From Chamaesiphon sp. GL140_3_metabinner_129_sub (GTDB lineage: Bacteria > Cyanobacteriota > Cyanobacteriia > Cyanobacteriales > Chamaesiphonaceae), in the NCBI GenBank assembly GCA_025358725.1, contig JANYIT010000398.1:1-59982 (forward strand): a stretch of DNA of 59,982 nt. Direction: 5' to 3'. The position numbers and the translations under genes are program-made. The notes under the pieces were generated by a model, which was given only the letters and a program-made list of their open reading frames with translations, was not told the DNA's origin and made no database searches. Below are positions 27,407-37,279 of this stretch, one piece after another. Numbering within the stretch: the stretch's first letter is position 1; every line of letters begins with the position of its first letter.

Positions 27407-28186
27407 ATGATTAATCCAATAAGTAATTGCTTAGTAACCATAATCACCATATCAAAAAACAATGCTAAAAGCTTGTGTAAAACTTTGGAGTCAGTAAAGC
27501 ACCAAAAATATCCAGAGATAGAACACATTATCATTGATGGAGATTCTAGCGATGGAAGTAAAGAACTTTTAGAATCATACTCTCATTCTAAGCTATATAG
27601 TTATTTCTCGGAACCAGATAATGGTATATCCAGTGCCTTTAATAAAGGTTTAGATAAAAGTACTGGCAATCTAATTTTATTCTTAAATTCAGGTGATGTA
27701 CTAGTAAATGACTTAATCATTTCAGATGTAGTTGAAAGTTACGTTAAATATCAATGGAAATTTGCAGTAGGGAGTGTTGCCATATTAGACAAGACTGGAG
27801 TCGAACTAATCTATAGTCCACCAAGATTTTCATCAAAATTTCTAAAATTTTTAATGTTTTTGCCTCATACATCCGCATTTTGTGAAACGTCATTACACAA
27901 AAAATATAGATTTGATGAATCTATCAAGACATCTATGGACTATGATCTATTTCTACAAATGCACCCAATAGAAATATTTTATTTGCCGATATTGGTGTCA
28001 AAGCTTGAGCCGGGTGGTGTTTCTAGTCAAACAGACAAGAGAGTGATTGAGCAGTCACAGATCCGGTCACGGTACGCCACTCGTATTCATGAAAGAGTTA
28101 TTATCAGTATTGTTAATTTTATAATACTTTTCAAAAGTTATTTGAAAATTGATTCTCCTTTTACAACTAAATCGAAAAAATATTAA
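27407..28186 (+). CDS. Family 2 glycosyltransferase
   Basis: A 259-residue GT2 protein. LVTIITISKNNAKSLCKTL opens the fold. IIDGDSSDGSKELL and EPDNGISSAFNKGLDKSTGN follow, and FLNSGDVL takes the place of the DxD motif. MDYDLFLQM lies in the later acceptor region. It resembles the WcaA-like transferase at 23895 in size and motif order. It is AT-rich and lies in line after the broken polymerase. Confidence 0.9.
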   Translation: MINPISNCLVTIITISKNNAKSLCKTLESVKHQKYPEIEHIIIDGDSSDGSKELLESYSHSKLYSYFSEPDNGISSAFNKGLDKSTGNLILFLNSGDVLVNDLIISDVVESYVKYQWKFAVGSVAILDKTGVELIYSPPRFSSKFLKFLMFLPHTSAFCETSLHKKYRFDESIKTSMDYDLFLQMHPIEIFYLPILVSKLEPGGVSSQTDKRVIEQSQIRSRYATRIHERVIISIVNFIILFKSYLKIDSPFTTKSKKY

Positions 28187-28235
28187 AAATTTATATTTAG
28201 TTAACTAATAAAAATTTACAATTAAAAATTATTTT

Positions 28236-29387
28236 ATGATTGCTAGCTCACAAACAAATCCTGTTGACAAGAACTTAATGTTAATTTCTTTTAATACAAA
28301 AGAAGGAATGAAGTTGATCATGGATTCTTATCTTAGCAATTTTATAACTACGGTGAAAGTCACTGCAATTACAGATCGCGATTATGAGCCAGATATCATA
28401 AACAAGCAGATTCTAGATAGTAGATTTAATTTATTTAAATTATCCAATTCTAGAAAACATTTATCTATGGCTATGGATGTCTTCAATATTCGACTAATAG
28501 TGAAAATCATCAATATTTATATAACAGTTAAGCCAGTCGCTTGTTATTTTATATCTGCACATCCACTCAACCCAATTGTTCTAGCTTTGTTTAGGATGTT
28601 TGCTAGACTCTCAAATCCTAAAGTCAAGCTTTTTTCACATATTCACGATGTCAAACCACATGCACAAACAAAAAGTTATGCATTTATAGATTTATTTCAA
28701 TTTCTACAAGTTTACCAGTCAGATGTAATTACTGTATATGGTGATGTACTTAAGCAGATGTTAATTAATAGATTTAACGTTAAACCTGAAAAAGTATTGG
28801 TTACGTTGCATGGTGTAAATCGTGTGAATGATAGTAAATATACTAACAAGTCAAATAAAGTCCTAAAATATATTACTTTAGCAGGCAGGCTAGATAAGTA
28901 TAAAGGGATAGACTTATTTCTAGATACTGCCCAATATTTTCAAGAGTATAATAATAAGATCCAGTTTGTATTGGCAGGTAGAGGAGATCTAACTGAATAT
29001 CAAGATAAAATAAATTCTCTTACCAATATCACAATAATTAATAGATTTTTAAGTAATGATGAGGTAGATGATTTAATGATTCAATCTTTTGTAGTTGCAC
29101 TACCATATATTGATGCTTCTCAAAGTGGTGTAATTCCAATATCTTACTATAATGGATGCCCCGTGATTGTCTCAGATGTGGGCGGTTTGGCAGAAGCTGT
29201 CGTTGTAGGTAAAACTGGCTATGTCTTTGAGCAGGGAAACTACTTACAACTTATTGGTTATATTAAAAATATTGTTGAGAAACATGAATTAAGAGCTGAG
29301 TTAGGTCGTAATTGTTTTGATTATTATCAGAATCAATTGCGATGGAATGTCATTATTGATAATTTATCAAATAGAATGATGGGGTAA
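28236..29387 (+). CDS. Family 4-type glycosyltransferase
   Basis: A 383-residue GT-B protein. HIHDVKPHAQ lies in the N-terminal domain. VLVTLHGVNRV, LAGRLDKYKGIDLFLDTAQY and VLAGRGDL belong to the nucleotide-sugar domain. DASQSGVIPISYYNGCPVIV carries the donor phosphate loop. These are the hallmarks of GT4, although the EX7E motif is weaker here than in the 24723 gene. It is the last plus-strand gene before a hairpin that faces the minus-strand methyltransferase. Confidence 0.85.
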   Translation: MIASSQTNPVDKNLMLISFNTKEGMKLIMDSYLSNFITTVKVTAITDRDYEPDIINKQILDSRFNLFKLSNSRKHLSMAMDVFNIRLIVKIINIYITVKPVACYFISAHPLNPIVLALFRMFARLSNPKVKLFSHIHDVKPHAQTKSYAFIDLFQFLQVYQSDVITVYGDVLKQMLINRFNVKPEKVLVTLHGVNRVNDSKYTNKSNKVLKYITLAGRLDKYKGIDLFLDTAQYFQEYNNKIQFVLAGRGDLTEYQDKINSLTNITIINRFLSNDEVDDLMIQSFVVALPYIDASQSGVIPISYYNGCPVIVSDVGGLAEAVVVGKTGYVFEQGNYLQLIGYIKNIVEKHELRAELGRNCFDYYQNQLRWNVIIDNLSNRMMG

Positions 29388-29436
29388 GTTAATCTGACTC
29401 ATAGGGACAATTCATAAATTCCCTCTGTGATAAGGA

Positions 29437-29464
29437 TTGGGATAGCATATTTCTGCTATCCCAA
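29437..29464. terminator. Hairpin between convergent genes
   Basis: TTGGGATAGCA (29437-29447) pairs perfectly with TGCTATCCCAA (29454-29464) around a 6-nt loop. It lies between the stop codons of the GT4 gene (29387) and the minus-strand methyltransferase (29470), so it can serve both. There is no long T run. Confidence 0.6.
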
Positions 29465-29469
29465 ATGAT

Positions 29470-30477
29470 TTAAGAATATATATACTTCTCAATCATCTCA
29501 TTAATTAAAATAGCCTCTTCTGATAATAAAATGGGAATTCCTGCGGTTCCTGGATATAGTAACTTTCTATCAGATCGAATCCAGGCTGAGTCTATTTTAT
29601 TAGATATTTGCTTTCCAGCTATATTAAATAGCTTGTGTTCATCAATTAATAGATTAAGATAAGATATCATCTGATTATTTGCTGCAATTAGTCCCTGGCG
29701 ATCTTCAGGACAGCAAATCATTGTAGATAAGTTGAGATCTACTGACTCAGCATCTAAGTTGAGTGAGTTGTTATCAAATGGTCTTTGATATATGCCGATA
29801 TATGCCTCCCCCTTATTCCACGGGAAAAAACCAAAGAAAAATAGTAATCCAAAATTAATAATACCAAGCGGCAACTGTTTAAATATAGGTATGCCTGATA
29901 ATCCAGTTGTTCCCTCTACTATTAACTGAAATCCACTCTTTTTACTAAGGTTTTTCCATTCGGAAGGTGATAATAGAGATAAATGGTCTGGTCTGATGCC
30001 ACACCATTTATCTTTCATGAATTTTGCAGGGATACCGCTGGGGTTTGGAGCAGCATAAATTAAATACCCACCAAGTTTTAGTACTCTATGTGCATTTTCA
30101 AAAAACAGTATTGGTTTTTCCAGATGTTCGATCATATGGAATGAAATGAGGATATCAATAACACTATCCTTAATCGGTATTTCTTGTGCGTTTGCTTGAA
30201 ATAAATTTTTGTAGCCTAACTCTTGTTTTACACTATGAATTAGGGCATATTCATAGTCACAAGAATATAAGTCGGCATTAGGAAACCATTTTTTTATTGA
30301 TTTTGATAAAAATCCCGGCCCACAACCACATTCAAGTATTTTTGGACTATCATTTTTGATGAATTTGGTCAGACGATAGTGCCAATGGTTGTAAGCAGCC
30401 CATGCTCTTAATTCTGCGATATTACGTTTAAATGTATTACGTGGAGGGGCTAAGTACTGTTTGTTATCGATGGTCAT
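29470..30477 (-). CDS. SAM-dependent methyltransferase with C-terminal extension
   Basis: A 335-residue protein. The methyltransferase core is clear: ILECGCGPGFLSKSI (motif I), DLYSCDYEY (motif II), ISFHMIEHLEKP (motif IV) and VLKLGGYLIYAAPNP. After about residue 240 it has an extension containing MICCPEDRQGLIAANN and PGTAGIPIL, which resembles the small Trm112-like domain found in some sugar and lipid methyltransferases. It is the only minus-strand gene inside the polysaccharide locus. Confidence 0.85.
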   Translation of the reverse strand: MTIDNKQYLAPPRNTFKRNIAELRAWAAYNHWHYRLTKFIKNDSPKILECGCGPGFLSKSIKKWFPNADLYSCDYEYALIHSVKQELGYKNLFQANAQEIPIKDSVIDILISFHMIEHLEKPILFFENAHRVLKLGGYLIYAAPNPSGIPAKFMKDKWCGIRPDHLSLLSPSEWKNLSKKSGFQLIVEGTTGLSGIPIFKQLPLGIINFGLLFFFGFFPWNKGEAYIGIYQRPFDNNSLNLDAESVDLNLSTMICCPEDRQGLIAANNQMISYLNLLIDEHKLFNIAGKQISNKIDSAWIRSDRKLLYPGTAGIPILLSEEAILINEMIEKYIYS

Positions 30478-31027
30478 AAGTGTTTAAGTAAAATCAAGTA
30501 TATATTTATCAATATTCACGATGTCAAACTAATCACCGAACTGGATACTTCGGAAATTATTTTATGCTATACTCAAAATATATGTTTATTATCCATCATC
30601 ACAACGGTACAAAGACTAAATATCTCATGAAAAACCTTGAAATTTAAGTATTTTCACTCATAAAAGTTCAACTTTATCGAACTTTTAATTAGGATTATAT
30701 GGTTAGAAAAGTGTTAAATTACATCTTGACTTAGTTTATTTGTTACACTCGAATCGAAAATCTCATATTTTTTACTGTATAGCAAATATCTATAGTACCC
30801 CTATTTGATTTGTGGAAACCTTTATTTTACTGTCTGTATTATCTGTGCCCTTACGGTTAAAGTTACACCAATATTGCATCTTACAATTAATTTAGAATTG
30901 CTGTATCTATCTATCTAAAAAATGTAGATAGTGTTTGTAGTGTTATTAGAAATTTTTTACAATCTCAACGATACGAAATATCGCTAAACTAGATATAACA
31001 AATAAGTATCAATATTGCATAAGCATT
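30478..31027. other. AT-rich intergenic region in the polysaccharide locus
   Basis: About 550 bp separate two divergent methyltransferase genes. It is very AT-rich, with stop codons in all frames. An 18-bp stretch at 30512-30529 equals 28639-28656 inside the preceding GT4 gene, possibly a scrap of duplicated sequence. No tRNA, promoter or mobile-element end could be recognised. Confidence 0.5.
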
Positions 31028-31834
31028 ATGAAATTTGCTGAAGCAAACCTTACATTAAATGAACGAAAAGATATTGAAAAACTATTGTCACAATCACAGA
31101 AAGATTCTCTAGATCTAGAGAATCTCTGGCAAATGATGGATATGATTTGGGACAAATTGGGTTGTGATAATAAAAATCTAGATTGTGAGAAGATTGGGCT
31201 ATTTTATGCTCATCCAATCTGGATTTTGAATGGTTTATTTATTGAACAAGATCTGACATCAATGTCACATCGTCAAGCTATTAGTAAATGGATATCTCAT
31301 CACAGAAATATTATTCAATCAGTTATTGATTATGGTGGCGGCTTTGGTACTTTAGCTCGATTGATTTCAGACAATGAGAGAGATCTGATTGTAGATATTT
31401 TTGAGCCTTGTCCCAGTGAAATCGCGATTAGGAGCATTTTAACTTATCCTAATACAAATTTTGTTAAGTTGCTGAATAAAAAATATGATTGCTTGATTAG
31501 CACAGATGTTTTAGAACATGTTGAAGACCCATTACAAGTTTTTGCTAGCATGATTAATGCGGTAAATACTCATGGATATTTGATTATAGCAAACTGTTTC
31601 TATCCTGTAATTAAGTGTCATCTGCCAGAAACTTTTCACTTGAAATATACATTTAATATATTTGCAAAATTAATGGGTCTTAGAGTGATTGGCAAATGTA
31701 AGAATAGTTATGCAACTGTCTATATAAAAGAACGAAATCGAGTTGTTAATCTATCCTTAATCAGAATTGTAGAAATAATCTCGAAAGGAATATTTCCCTT
31801 GCTAGAAATCGCACGTAATTTAAAAAATCACTAA
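31028..31834 (+). CDS. Methyltransferase-like protein
   Basis: A 268-residue protein with a central SAM-binding core: VIDYGGGFGTLARLI (motif I), DIFEPC (motif II), CLISTDVLEHVEDP (motif IV) and AVNTHGYLIIANC. The N-terminal 90 residues are helical and not recognised. It closes the polysaccharide locus on the right. The substrate is unknown. Confidence 0.8.
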   Translation: MKFAEANLTLNERKDIEKLLSQSQKDSLDLENLWQMMDMIWDKLGCDNKNLDCEKIGLFYAHPIWILNGLFIEQDLTSMSHRQAISKWISHHRNIIQSVIDYGGGFGTLARLISDNERDLIVDIFEPCPSEIAIRSILTYPNTNFVKLLNKKYDCLISTDVLEHVEDPLQVFASMINAVNTHGYLIIANCFYPVIKCHLPETFHLKYTFNIFAKLMGLRVIGKCKNSYATVYIKERNRVVNLSLIRIVEIISKGIFPLLEIARNLKNH

Positions 31835-31920
31835 TACTCAAATTTATCTTCTCTAGTGTAGGATCAGCTAAAAAAAACTGAGACAAAGCAAAAATCTATG
31901 ACAACAAAGATCGAATTAGA

Positions 31921-32385
31921 TCAACAAACATCTGGCGGTAATTGAGACTTGGGCGATTGTTGTAACTTTTTTTCAATCGAGTCTTCTAAGCTCTGTCGAG
32001 ATATCTCTTTGCCGATATCTAGATTTTGAGAGTTGTTTAAGAATACAATTCGATCGATCTCTGGGAAAGCCAGCAAGTAAAATAATAATTGAATCACAGG
32101 TACTTCTACTGCTGATTCCATAGGTAGCGATCCTCCGTCAAATTGACTGATATCTTCCGTTCGAGTAAATGCGTAAATCACTTTAATTTCTAAATCTGGT
32201 TGACGATGATGTCGCAGAGTCGTGATGACGGATTCACCCTGCTGACTTTGACAGATATAATATGTCGTCTGGGGTAATGTTGCTGCCGCCTGTTGTAAGA
32301 TTGGAGCGATCTCCATTACGCTCTGGCGACTCTCCACATCTGGCGCACCATCAATTAATTTTTTTACTTGTTCGTCAAGATTCAT
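31921..32385 (-). CDS. Conserved unknown, 154 residues
   Basis: I do not recognise the family. The product is acidic and soluble, with an alternating alpha/beta pattern: TYYICQSQQGESVITTL, EIKVIYAFTRTEDI and PVIQLLFYLLAFPEIDRIV near the end of the folded part. The tail is polar. Four or five TTTAGGC heptamers begin 4 nt before the ATG, so the usual Shine-Dalgarno position is taken by GCCTAAATCCT. It is divergent from dnaK3. Confidence 0.65.
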   Translation of the reverse strand: MNLDEQVKKLIDGAPDVESRQSVMEIAPILQQAAATLPQTTYYICQSQQGESVITTLRHHRQPDLEIKVIYAFTRTEDISQFDGGSLPMESAVEVPVIQLLFYLLAFPEIDRIVFLNNSQNLDIGKEISRQSLEDSIEKKLQQSPKSQLPPDVC

Positions 32386-32388
32386 AGG

Positions 32389-32423
32389 ATTTAGGCTTTA
32401 GGCTTTAGGTTTTAGGCTTTTGG
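32389..32423. repeat. TTTAGGC heptamer array, about 4.5 units
   Basis: Reads TTTAGGC TTTAGGC TTTAGGT TTTAGGC on the plus strand, beginning 4 nt from the ATG of the minus-strand unknown at 32385. On that gene's sense strand it is CCTAAAG. Confidence 0.85.
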
Positions 32424-32581
32424 AATTAGAAAAAAGACAGTTTAACCTTTCTCCCTTCTTCAAAACACTATCATCGAACTCAAATGACCTAAGTAGGGCT
32501 ATCCCCACCCGTACGGCGTGCTGATCGGATAAAATAAGACCAATATTTGTGACAAATTAGTCATACTAAGGGAAACAACGG

Positions 32582-35212
32582 ATGGGTAAAGTAGTAGGCA
32601 TCGACCTGGGTACCACCAATTCAGTGGTAGCTGTCATGGAAGGCGGAAAACCAGTAGTAATCGCCAATGCCGAAGGTATGCGTACCACTCCCTCCGTCGT
32701 TGGTTTTAGCAAAGACGGCGAACGCTTAGTTGGACAGATGGCACGGCGGCAAACTGAATTAAATCCCCAAAATACTTTTTATGGGGTAAAACGCTTCATG
32801 GGGCGCAAATATGTCGAACTCAGCCCCCAATCCAAGCAAGTGCCCTATACCATCCGCAAGGATGAAGATGGTAATGTCAAAATCAAATGCCCCAAGCAAA
32901 ATCGGGAGTATGCTCCTGAAGAAATTTCGGCAATGATTATGCAAAAACTAGCGGACGAAGCTAGTAGATATTTGGGCGAACCCGTTACTGGTGCAGTAAT
33001 TACCGTACCTGCTTATTTTAATGATGCCCAACGCCAAGCGACCAAAAATGCTGGAAAGATTGCTGGATTGGATGTACTGAGAATTCTCAATGAGCCGACG
33101 GCGGCTTCTTTGGCATATGGGTTGGATAAACGCCGGAGCGAGACGATTTTAGCTTTCGATTTGGGTGGTGGTACGTTTGATGTGTCGGTGTTAGAAGTTG
33201 GGGATGGGGTGTTTCAGGTTAAGTCTACCAGTGGCGATACGCAATTGGGTGGAGTTGATTTCGATCGCAAAATTGTTGATTGGTTGGCTGAACAATTTCT
33301 CGCCGCCGAAAATATCGATCTGAGAAAAGAACGCCAATCGCTCCAGCGGCTGACAGAAGCCGCTGAAAAGGCTAAAATCGAACTCTCTGGGGTGATGGTG
33401 ACAGATATCAATCTCCCGTTCATCACAGCCACCGCAGATGGCCCCAAACACATCGAAACTCGGCTGACTCGCGCTCAATTTGAGGAGCTGTGTGGAGATC
33501 TGATTAGTCGTCTCCGGGGTCCGGTGAAACGGGCGATGAACGATGCCAAATTAACAGCTTATGATATCGATGAAATTGTCTTAGTTGGTGGCTCGACACG
33601 GATGCCAGCAGTACAGGAATTGGTGCGGAGTTTTATTAATAAACGTCCCAATCAAAATGTCAATCCCGATGAAGTTGTGGCTGTCGGTGCGGCAATTCAA
33701 GCGGGGATATTAGCTGGAGAAGTTAAGGATATTTTACTGCTCGATGTGACTCCATTGTCGATCGGACTGGAAACCATCGGCGGTGTGATGAAAAAACTTA
33801 TCCCTCGCAATACGACGATTCCAGTGCGGAAATCTGATATATTTTCGACATCCGAAAATAACCAAACGATGGTAGAAGTCCATGTCGTTCAAGGCGAACG
33901 AGAAATGGCTAATGATAATAAATCCCTAGGAAGATTTAAACTAACGGGGATTCCCCCCGCACCGAAAGGGATTCCTCAAGTGCAAGTTTCGTTAGATATC
34001 GATGCCAATGGTATTCTCCAAGTCACCGCAATGGATCGCACCACTGGACGCGAACAAACAGTCACAATCCAAGGTGCATCGACGCTGGGTGAACTCGAAG
34101 TCAAGCGAATGATTGACGAAGCAACTCAATTTGCTGCTAGCGATAAACAAAAACGCGAAAAAATTGATAAACGCAACCGCGCCGAAGCTCTATCCTATCA
34201 AGCCGAACGTCAACTGCGCGAAGTCGCCCTTGAGTTTGGGATGCAATTTGCCAATGCTCAGCGCAAACAAATCGAAGGATTAGTCAGAGAAATCCGCGAA
34301 GCTTTGGCTGATGGTGACGAGCGATTAATCGATGAAATCAAAAATGAACTAGATGAGGCACTTTACGATTTTAGTCGTCAAGTAAAAACACTGACAGAGG
34401 AAGAAGATAAAGGCATCCTCGGTACGCTCAAAGATATCTTTGTCGGCGATGATGATGAATATAACTATCGCGACAACTATAATAATCGCGACACCTATAA
34501 CCCCTACGGAAACCAGCGCGATCTTTACTATGATGGTCGCAATAGTGACTATCCGTCCGCCTACCCTAGAGATCGGGGCGCACCTCCACCCCAAAATTAT
34601 AACCAAGACTATAATTCATCCAGAGATGCCTATGGAGAATCCACCCAAAATCGACGCAGTGGTAATCAGGCTAATTCACGCAATAATAACGATCAGCAAG
34701 GACAGCAAAGCTATCGAACTAATCGTAGCAATGATCAGAATGAACGCTATACTCGTGACGATCGATATCCTAATCGTCAAGATGAGAATAGTTATGTTGC
34801 TAACCCGCGTCGAGATGATGATCCTCGTCGCAAGCAAAGTAACAACTCCTCTACGGATAGATCCCGTCAACGAGATGATGATTATCTAGATGATGTGCCC
34901 CAAGCACCGCAGCAAGATCGGCAGCAGGATCGATGGAATAATGAACCAACATCCTCTCCATCCCGTCGAACGGCAGATCCTCGCGCCCAGAGATCGTCAG
35001 AGTCTAGAACAACTCCCCCAAATAATCGTCAAAGCAATCCACGCTCAAGCACCCCAGATGAGCGCGATTCCCGCTATGCTGATGAATTAACCGAACGTCC
35101 TGAAGTTCGTCGTGCTCAAGCTAGCAATAATACTGCTAGTCGTCGTCCCAACTCGCCTAGCTCCAAGCCAATTCGTGATGATTGGGATGATGAAGATGAT
35201 GAATGGTACTAA
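32582..35212 (+). CDS. dnaK3: Hsp70 chaperone DnaK, long-tailed DnaK3 type
   Basis: An ATP-driven chaperone. The ATPase domain has [10 protein letters not shown]-like start [49 protein letters not shown] and [14 protein letters not shown]. The substrate domain begins near residue 390 ([17 protein letters not shown]). The protein has 876 residues, against about 640 for a standard DnaK. The extra 240 or more residues are a low-complexity tail of Asp, Arg, Asn, Gln, Ser and Tyr ending DDEDDEWY. Cyanobacterial DnaK3 proteins are known for such long C-termini and for thylakoid association, and the adjacent dnaJ supports that name. The function of the tail is an inference. Confidence 0.9.
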   Translation: MGKVVGIDLGTTNSVVAVMEGGKPVVIANAEGMRTTPSVVGFSKDGERLVGQMARRQTELNPQNTFYGVKRFMGRKYVELSPQSKQVPYTIRKDEDGNVKIKCPKQNREYAPEEISAMIMQKLADEASRYLGEPVTGAVITVPAYFNDAQRQATKNAGKIAGLDVLRILNEPTAASLAYGLDKRRSETILAFDLGGGTFDVSVLEVGDGVFQVKSTSGDTQLGGVDFDRKIVDWLAEQFLAAENIDLRKERQSLQRLTEAAEKAKIELSGVMVTDINLPFITATADGPKHIETRLTRAQFEELCGDLISRLRGPVKRAMNDAKLTAYDIDEIVLVGGSTRMPAVQELVRSFINKRPNQNVNPDEVVAVGAAIQAGILAGEVKDILLLDVTPLSIGLETIGGVMKKLIPRNTTIPVRKSDIFSTSENNQTMVEVHVVQGEREMANDNKSLGRFKLTGIPPAPKGIPQVQVSLDIDANGILQVTAMDRTTGREQTVTIQGASTLGELEVKRMIDEATQFAASDKQKREKIDKRNRAEALSYQAERQLREVALEFGMQFANAQRKQIEGLVREIREALADGDERLIDEIKNELDEALYDFSRQVKTLTEEEDKGILGTLKDIFVGDDDEYNYRDNYNNRDTYNPYGNQRDLYYDGRNSDYPSAYPRDRGAPPPQNYNQDYNSSRDAYGESTQNRRSGNQANSRNNNDQQGQQSYRTNRSNDQNERYTRDDRYPNRQDENSYVANPRRDDDPRRKQSNNSSTDRSRQRDDDYLDDVPQAPQQDRQQDRWNNEPTSSPSRRTADPRAQRSSESRTTPPNNRQSNPRSSTPDERDSRYADELTERPEVRRAQASNNTASRRPNSPSSKPIRDDWDDEDDEWY

Positions 35213-35213
35213 A

Positions 35214-35247
35214 TTAGGGGTTAGGCTTTAGGCTTTAGGTTTTAGGG
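35214..35247. repeat. TTTAGGC heptamer array after dnaK3
   Basis: TTAGGGG TTAGGCT TTAGGCT TTAGGTT TTAGGG starts 2 nt after the dnaK3 stop. It is inverted with respect to the array at 35321-35354, so the dnaK3-dnaJ transcript could fold into a long stem here. Confidence 0.85.
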
Positions 35248-35320
35248 TAAAAAGATGCTGTCTTTTCTGCTCGATCCGAAACCCCATTTCTTAAACACTA
35301 TCTGCTAGACTCGATCTCCT

Positions 35321-35354
35321 GCCTAAAACCTAAAGCCTAAGACCTAAAGCCTAA
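35321..35354. repeat. GCCTAAA heptamer array before dnaJ
   Basis: GCCTAAAACCTAAAGCC and the following GACCTAAAGCCTAA end 8 nt before the dnaJ ATG at 35363, filling the region where a Shine-Dalgarno would be. It is the inverted partner of 35214-35247. Confidence 0.85.
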
Positions 35355-35362
35355 TCCTTACT

Positions 35363-36379
35363 ATGCAAGATATTCGCAATTATTACGAGCTATTGGGTGT
35401 GAATCGGGATGCTTCTGCTGATGATATTAAGCAATCATTTCGGCGACTGGCGCGGAAATATCATCCAGATCTCAACCCTGGGGATAAAGCGGCTGAGGAT
35501 AAGTTCAAGGATATTAGTGAAGCTTATGAGATCCTATCCGATCGATCCAAACGATCTCAGTATGATAAGTTTGCTGGATTCTGGCGCAAAAATCGCACTA
35601 AAGTTCCGACGAATACTCCTCGAGAAAGATCGGCTGATGAAGATGAATTTAGTGACGATTTTAATACTTTTATCGATCGACTATTAGGACGAAAAAAAGA
35701 GTCGAGTAGTGGTAATAATAGCAACGAGCGCACATCCAGATCTGAAACTCAAACCTCTCGCAATTTTCGGAATAACGAACGTCGAACTTCTCGTGAATCT
35801 GGAGAAACAGATCGTCCGATGAATCGCAATACCTTTGCACAAACTCCTGCTCCAGCGCGTCCCAAAAACCTCGAAGCCGAACTCACTTTACCATTGGATA
35901 AAGCATATTTGGGTGGACGCGAACGGATTACTATTCAAGAAGATGGTCGATCTTTGGAGGTAGACATGCCTCCAGGGATGATGCCTGGACAAAAAATTCG
36001 GCTGCGTGGGCAAGGGATTGCTGGTGGCGATCTGTATCTCAAAATTAACGTTTCACCACATCAATTTTTCAGACTCGAAGGTGTTGATGTTCATTGTCAA
36101 CTTCCAGTCACTCCGGCAGAGGCTGTTTTAGGTGGTTTTGTTGAAGTACCAACTCTCGATGGATTAGTTAAAATTAGTCTTCCTCAAAGTATTACTGCTG
36201 GACAAAAATTACGACTGGCTGGCAAAGGATTTCCGATTGAAGATGGTAGACGCGGCGATCAATTACTCGAAATTCAAATTGTTGTACCTAAAAATTTGCT
36301 CCCAGCCGAACGTGAACTCTACCAAAAATTACGCGATATTGAATCATTTAATCCTCGTCTAGATCTAAAAACAATCTAA
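35363..36379 (+). CDS. DnaJ-type co-chaperone without zinc fingers (partner of DnaK3)
   Basis: A 338-residue J protein. The J domain at residues 5-70 has the essential HPD in [20 protein letters not shown]. An Arg/Ser/Asn-rich linker runs to about residue 165. The two C-terminal substrate domains follow ([29 protein letters not shown] and [10 protein letters not shown]). There is no CXXCXGXG zinc domain, so it is of the CbpA/type II class. Its place directly after dnaK3 suggests that it is the dedicated J partner. The next gene starts 2 nt after its stop. Confidence 0.92.
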   Translation: MQDIRNYYELLGVNRDASADDIKQSFRRLARKYHPDLNPGDKAAEDKFKDISEAYEILSDRSKRSQYDKFAGFWRKNRTKVPTNTPRERSADEDEFSDDFNTFIDRLLGRKKESSSGNNSNERTSRSETQTSRNFRNNERRTSRESGETDRPMNRNTFAQTPAPARPKNLEAELTLPLDKAYLGGRERITIQEDGRSLEVDMPPGMMPGQKIRLRGQGIAGGDLYLKINVSPHQFFRLEGVDVHCQLPVTPAEAVLGGFVEVPTLDGLVKISLPQSITAGQKLRLAGKGFPIEDGRRGDQLLEIQIVVPKNLLPAERELYQKLRDIESFNPRLDLKTI

Positions 36380-36381
36380 CA

Positions 36382-37242
36382 ATGTTCGATCAATTTTTAG
36401 ACCATATTGGTGATTGGAATCCCCAATTAATGCGGGAACTAAAATGCCGATTGAATATGTCTAATATTGCGATCTCTACAGTGATATCTTTACTAGCCCA
36501 AGCCCTGCCCTGGTTGCTGCCTGGTCGAATGAGCCAGCATGACACTCCCGCTTGGTGGTTGAGAGTATGCGAGATCCTTGATCGAGAAATTTGGTTAGGA
36601 TTAGCAATTGGCGGTATATATTTATTAGCATCAGATTTCGATCGAGAAATCCGCCAAGGCACGATCGATATTTTGAAACTGACTCCAGCAAAACCAACCA
36701 AAATGTTGCTGGGCAAAATGATCGGTGTACCAATTTTAATTTATTGGGCAGTTTTCTTAGCTTTACCACTCCATTTCGTAGCTGTAAATCAGATTGGAGC
36801 CATAGCCCCAAATACTTGGGTTGTAAATTTGATGGGACTCAGTTTGATTGTACTGTTGTATTTTAATGCAGTATTATCGATCGTCAAGTTTCTGATCTCA
36901 CCGATATTTATGAGCTTAATATTAACGGCGATCGGTTGGTTTGCACTTGCCCAAGAGTTTAGTTGTTTCTCTAGTGCATATTCCCTCAGAGAATGGTGGA
37001 TTGAATCGATCGTTATTATTAGTCTCTTCATTGGTAGTTTTGCGCTATTTACCTTTATTAAATCTTGGTATTTAGCATCGAAATCTCGGTATCCTCATGG
37101 TCGATACTTGATAACTTTTTGGGTTCATCAATGTTTACTCTATCTATACCTGATCTCGCTTGGATCGTATCCGCTGGGAATGTTAGTAGCAATGGTATTT
37201 ATTGTCGGATTAGGAGCCGTAGTATCCCACAAGTCAGCGTAG
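36382..37242 (+). CDS. ABC-2-like multi-pass membrane protein
   Basis: A 286-residue protein with six to seven hydrophobic segments. The N-terminal NPQLMRELKCRLN and the later DREIRQGTIDILKLTPAKPT followed by KMLLGKMIGVPIL strongly resemble ABC-2 type permeases, where a RELR motif and an EI.QGT.E.L..TP..P..ILLGK motif recur. No ATPase gene is next to it. It starts 2 nt after the dnaJ stop, so it is likely co-translated with the DnaK3 system, which hints at a membrane-linked role shared with the chaperones. That link is an inference. Confidence 0.7.
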   Translation: MFDQFLDHIGDWNPQLMRELKCRLNMSNIAISTVISLLAQALPWLLPGRMSQHDTPAWWLRVCEILDREIWLGLAIGGIYLLASDFDREIRQGTIDILKLTPAKPTKMLLGKMIGVPILIYWAVFLALPLHFVAVNQIGAIAPNTWVVNLMGLSLIVLLYFNAVLSIVKFLISPIFMSLILTAIGWFALAQEFSCFSSAYSLREWWIESIVIISLFIGSFALFTFIKSWYLASKSRYPHGRYLITFWVHQCLLYLYLISLGSYPLGMLVAMVFIVGLGAVVSHKSA

Positions 37243-37279
37243 CGGTAAGAATAATCTAGCTAGTGCTATCGGTCAAATT

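Noticed and set aside
30512-30529. 18-bp match to 28639-28656
   Set aside because: Similarity does not extend beyond the 18 bases, so it may be chance in AT-rich DNA.
34440-34889. Long alternative reading frames on both strands in the dnaK3 tail
   Set aside because: They arise from the GAT/CGT/AAT-rich low-complexity codons of the tail; their products are Ile/Met/Thr runs without features.
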